From: Pollenia angustigena
Taxonomy: Eukaryota; Arthropoda; Insecta; Diptera; Polleniidae
NCBI GenBank assembly: GCA_930367215.1
Contig: OV884058.1
Location: 216,174,208 to 216,238,207, forward strand
Length of the DNA: 64,000 nucleotides
Direction: 5' to 3'
Part shown: positions 63,192 to 64,000 of the stretch, piece after piece
Layout of the letters: the number at the start of each line of letters is the position of its first letter
Numbering within the stretch: the first letter of the stretch is position 1
Made by a program: the position numbers and the translations under genes
Notes under the pieces: model-generated
Databases searched by the model: none
Told to the model about the DNA's origin: nothing
What the model saw: only the letters and a program-made list of their open reading frames with translations

Positions 63192-64000
63192 TAAGATTTG
63201 ATTAATTACACTGGGCATGAAATTGACACTTTTTTTCGTGACAAGCCGGGCACATGGCGTTTTAACATAATTCGGGGACGCTGAATCCAGTCAGTGGTGC
63301 CCGCGGTTTTTTTTTTTAGATTGGCTCTGGTTTTCGAGATATACCGTTATTTCGAAAATGGAGGAGGTTGCACAACATATATTCGCGTAACTCAAAAACG
63401 GTTTAGTTTATTGAAATTACTAAAAAAACCGAAATTCCGCAATAAAATTTCATTTCAGAAAAGTAAAACTCTTTTTCTAATATGAGTAGTCGTTATTGAA
63501 ACATAATTTTTTTTTTTTGAAAAAAAAATTAATTTTTTTATCAAAATTTCGAAATTTTTGTTTTTTAAAAATTCATAAAAAATTAAAAAATACAGCTAGG
63601 CTTCTAATTTTTTGCAGACTTATAAAAAACGAGGCTACAAACATAAATGATTAAAATCTGTTTGCAACTTTTGATTTTATTCACAAAAGTCGACAAATTT
63701 TAATTAATTTAAGATTTTCATAAAACTCAATATTTGTATGGGAGCCCCCTAAGGGATGGTGATAAAGGGAAAGTATAATTTGAGAAAATGTTAAGAACAA
63801 AAAACTAATAGAGGTCAGTTATACATTTTATCCCACTAGGAGTGACTCCAAGGCAGTTGTGGAACCTTTTCTTCAATATATATGAAGAATATAATGTATA
63901 TGAAGCATTTCACAGGATTTTTTTTAATTTTTAAATTCTTTATTCAAAATTATGTACATATATATGAAGAATGTGCGAATGCAGAAAATTTATTTTCAAT
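63192..64000. repeat. AT-rich end of window with a worn fly repeat
   Basis: 63340-63480 (CGCGTAACTCAAAAACGG ... AACCGAAATTCCGCAATAAAATTTC) matches 15700-15775 upstream of the 15780 repeat, so both belong to one longer family. The rest shows homopolymer runs and no gene. Confidence 0.45.

Overview
The window is AT-rich eukaryotic DNA, almost certainly from a higher fly (Brachycera; the repeat load suggests a large, calyptrate-type genome). The evidence is dipteran-style GT-AG introns, a receptor of the fly sugar-taste family, and insect-type transposons. No bacterial features (operons, Shine-Dalgarno sites, CRISPR) are present. All conclusions come from reading the sequence; no searches were run.

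Host gene. One host gene was recognised: the 5' part of a sugar-type gustatory receptor (Gr5a/Gr61a/Gr64 clade) on the minus strand. Its exons are at 17300-17400, 16877-17046, 16747-16815 and 5372-5563. The phases join cleanly and give about 177 codons through the first two membrane segments. Introns 1 and 2 are 253 and 61 bp; intron 3 is 11.2 kb and filled with transposons. The rest of the gene must lie beyond the left edge.

Main discovery. A unit of about 569 bp occurs in tandem at three separate loci: 5582-7923 (four units, + strand), 9769-10656 (+ strand, with an inverted fragment) and 26899-28527 (- strand, almost three units). Each unit carries a type I hammerhead ribozyme: CUGAGGA, a 5-bp stem II, GAAA, a loopless self-complementary stem III (ACAUGU) and a GUC cleavage site. 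Stems I and II differ between loci by compensatory pairs. All three insertions end at the same nucleotides (CAATACTRAT), vary at the other end and have target-site duplications. This is what a retrozyme-like element, spread by reverse transcription of self-cleaved multimeric or circular RNA, should look like. A Penelope-like remnant at 23890-24620 (GIY-YIG endonuclease) has its own hammerhead with the same loopless stem III and is a candidate relative or mobiliser.

Region by region. 1-5371: nested MITEs and hAT elements, with a mariner-type remnant. 5372-17400: receptor gene with ribozyme arrays, hAT and foldback elements in intron 3. 17401-19646: presumed upstream region, with a TATA-like site and a dimeric MITE. 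19647-30094: one CCCAGT-ended element that has swallowed a Transib (RAG1-related) transposon, the Penelope remnant, an unnamed DDE transposase pseudogene, a hAT inside that, and ribozyme array 3 inside the hAT. 30326-34323: a Sola-like transposon with 720-bp terminal inverted repeats and a transposase broken by one stop codon. 34522-36379: a deleted mariner and a TAA-flanked MITE. 36945-59010: a single hAT locus inflated to 22 kb by an internal partial duplication and by insertions of Tc1, two LINEs (one inside the other), a solo LTR, a pogo-like element, another hAT and several MITEs. 59011-64000: LINE fragments, MITEs and AT-rich sequence.

The elements do not form a pathway with the receptor gene. 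They record successive insertions, and nesting order plus duplicated target sites gives relative ages. Direct links to host function are limited to receptor intron 3, where array 1 inserted next to the exon 4 splice acceptor and its target duplication kept the polypyrimidine tract.
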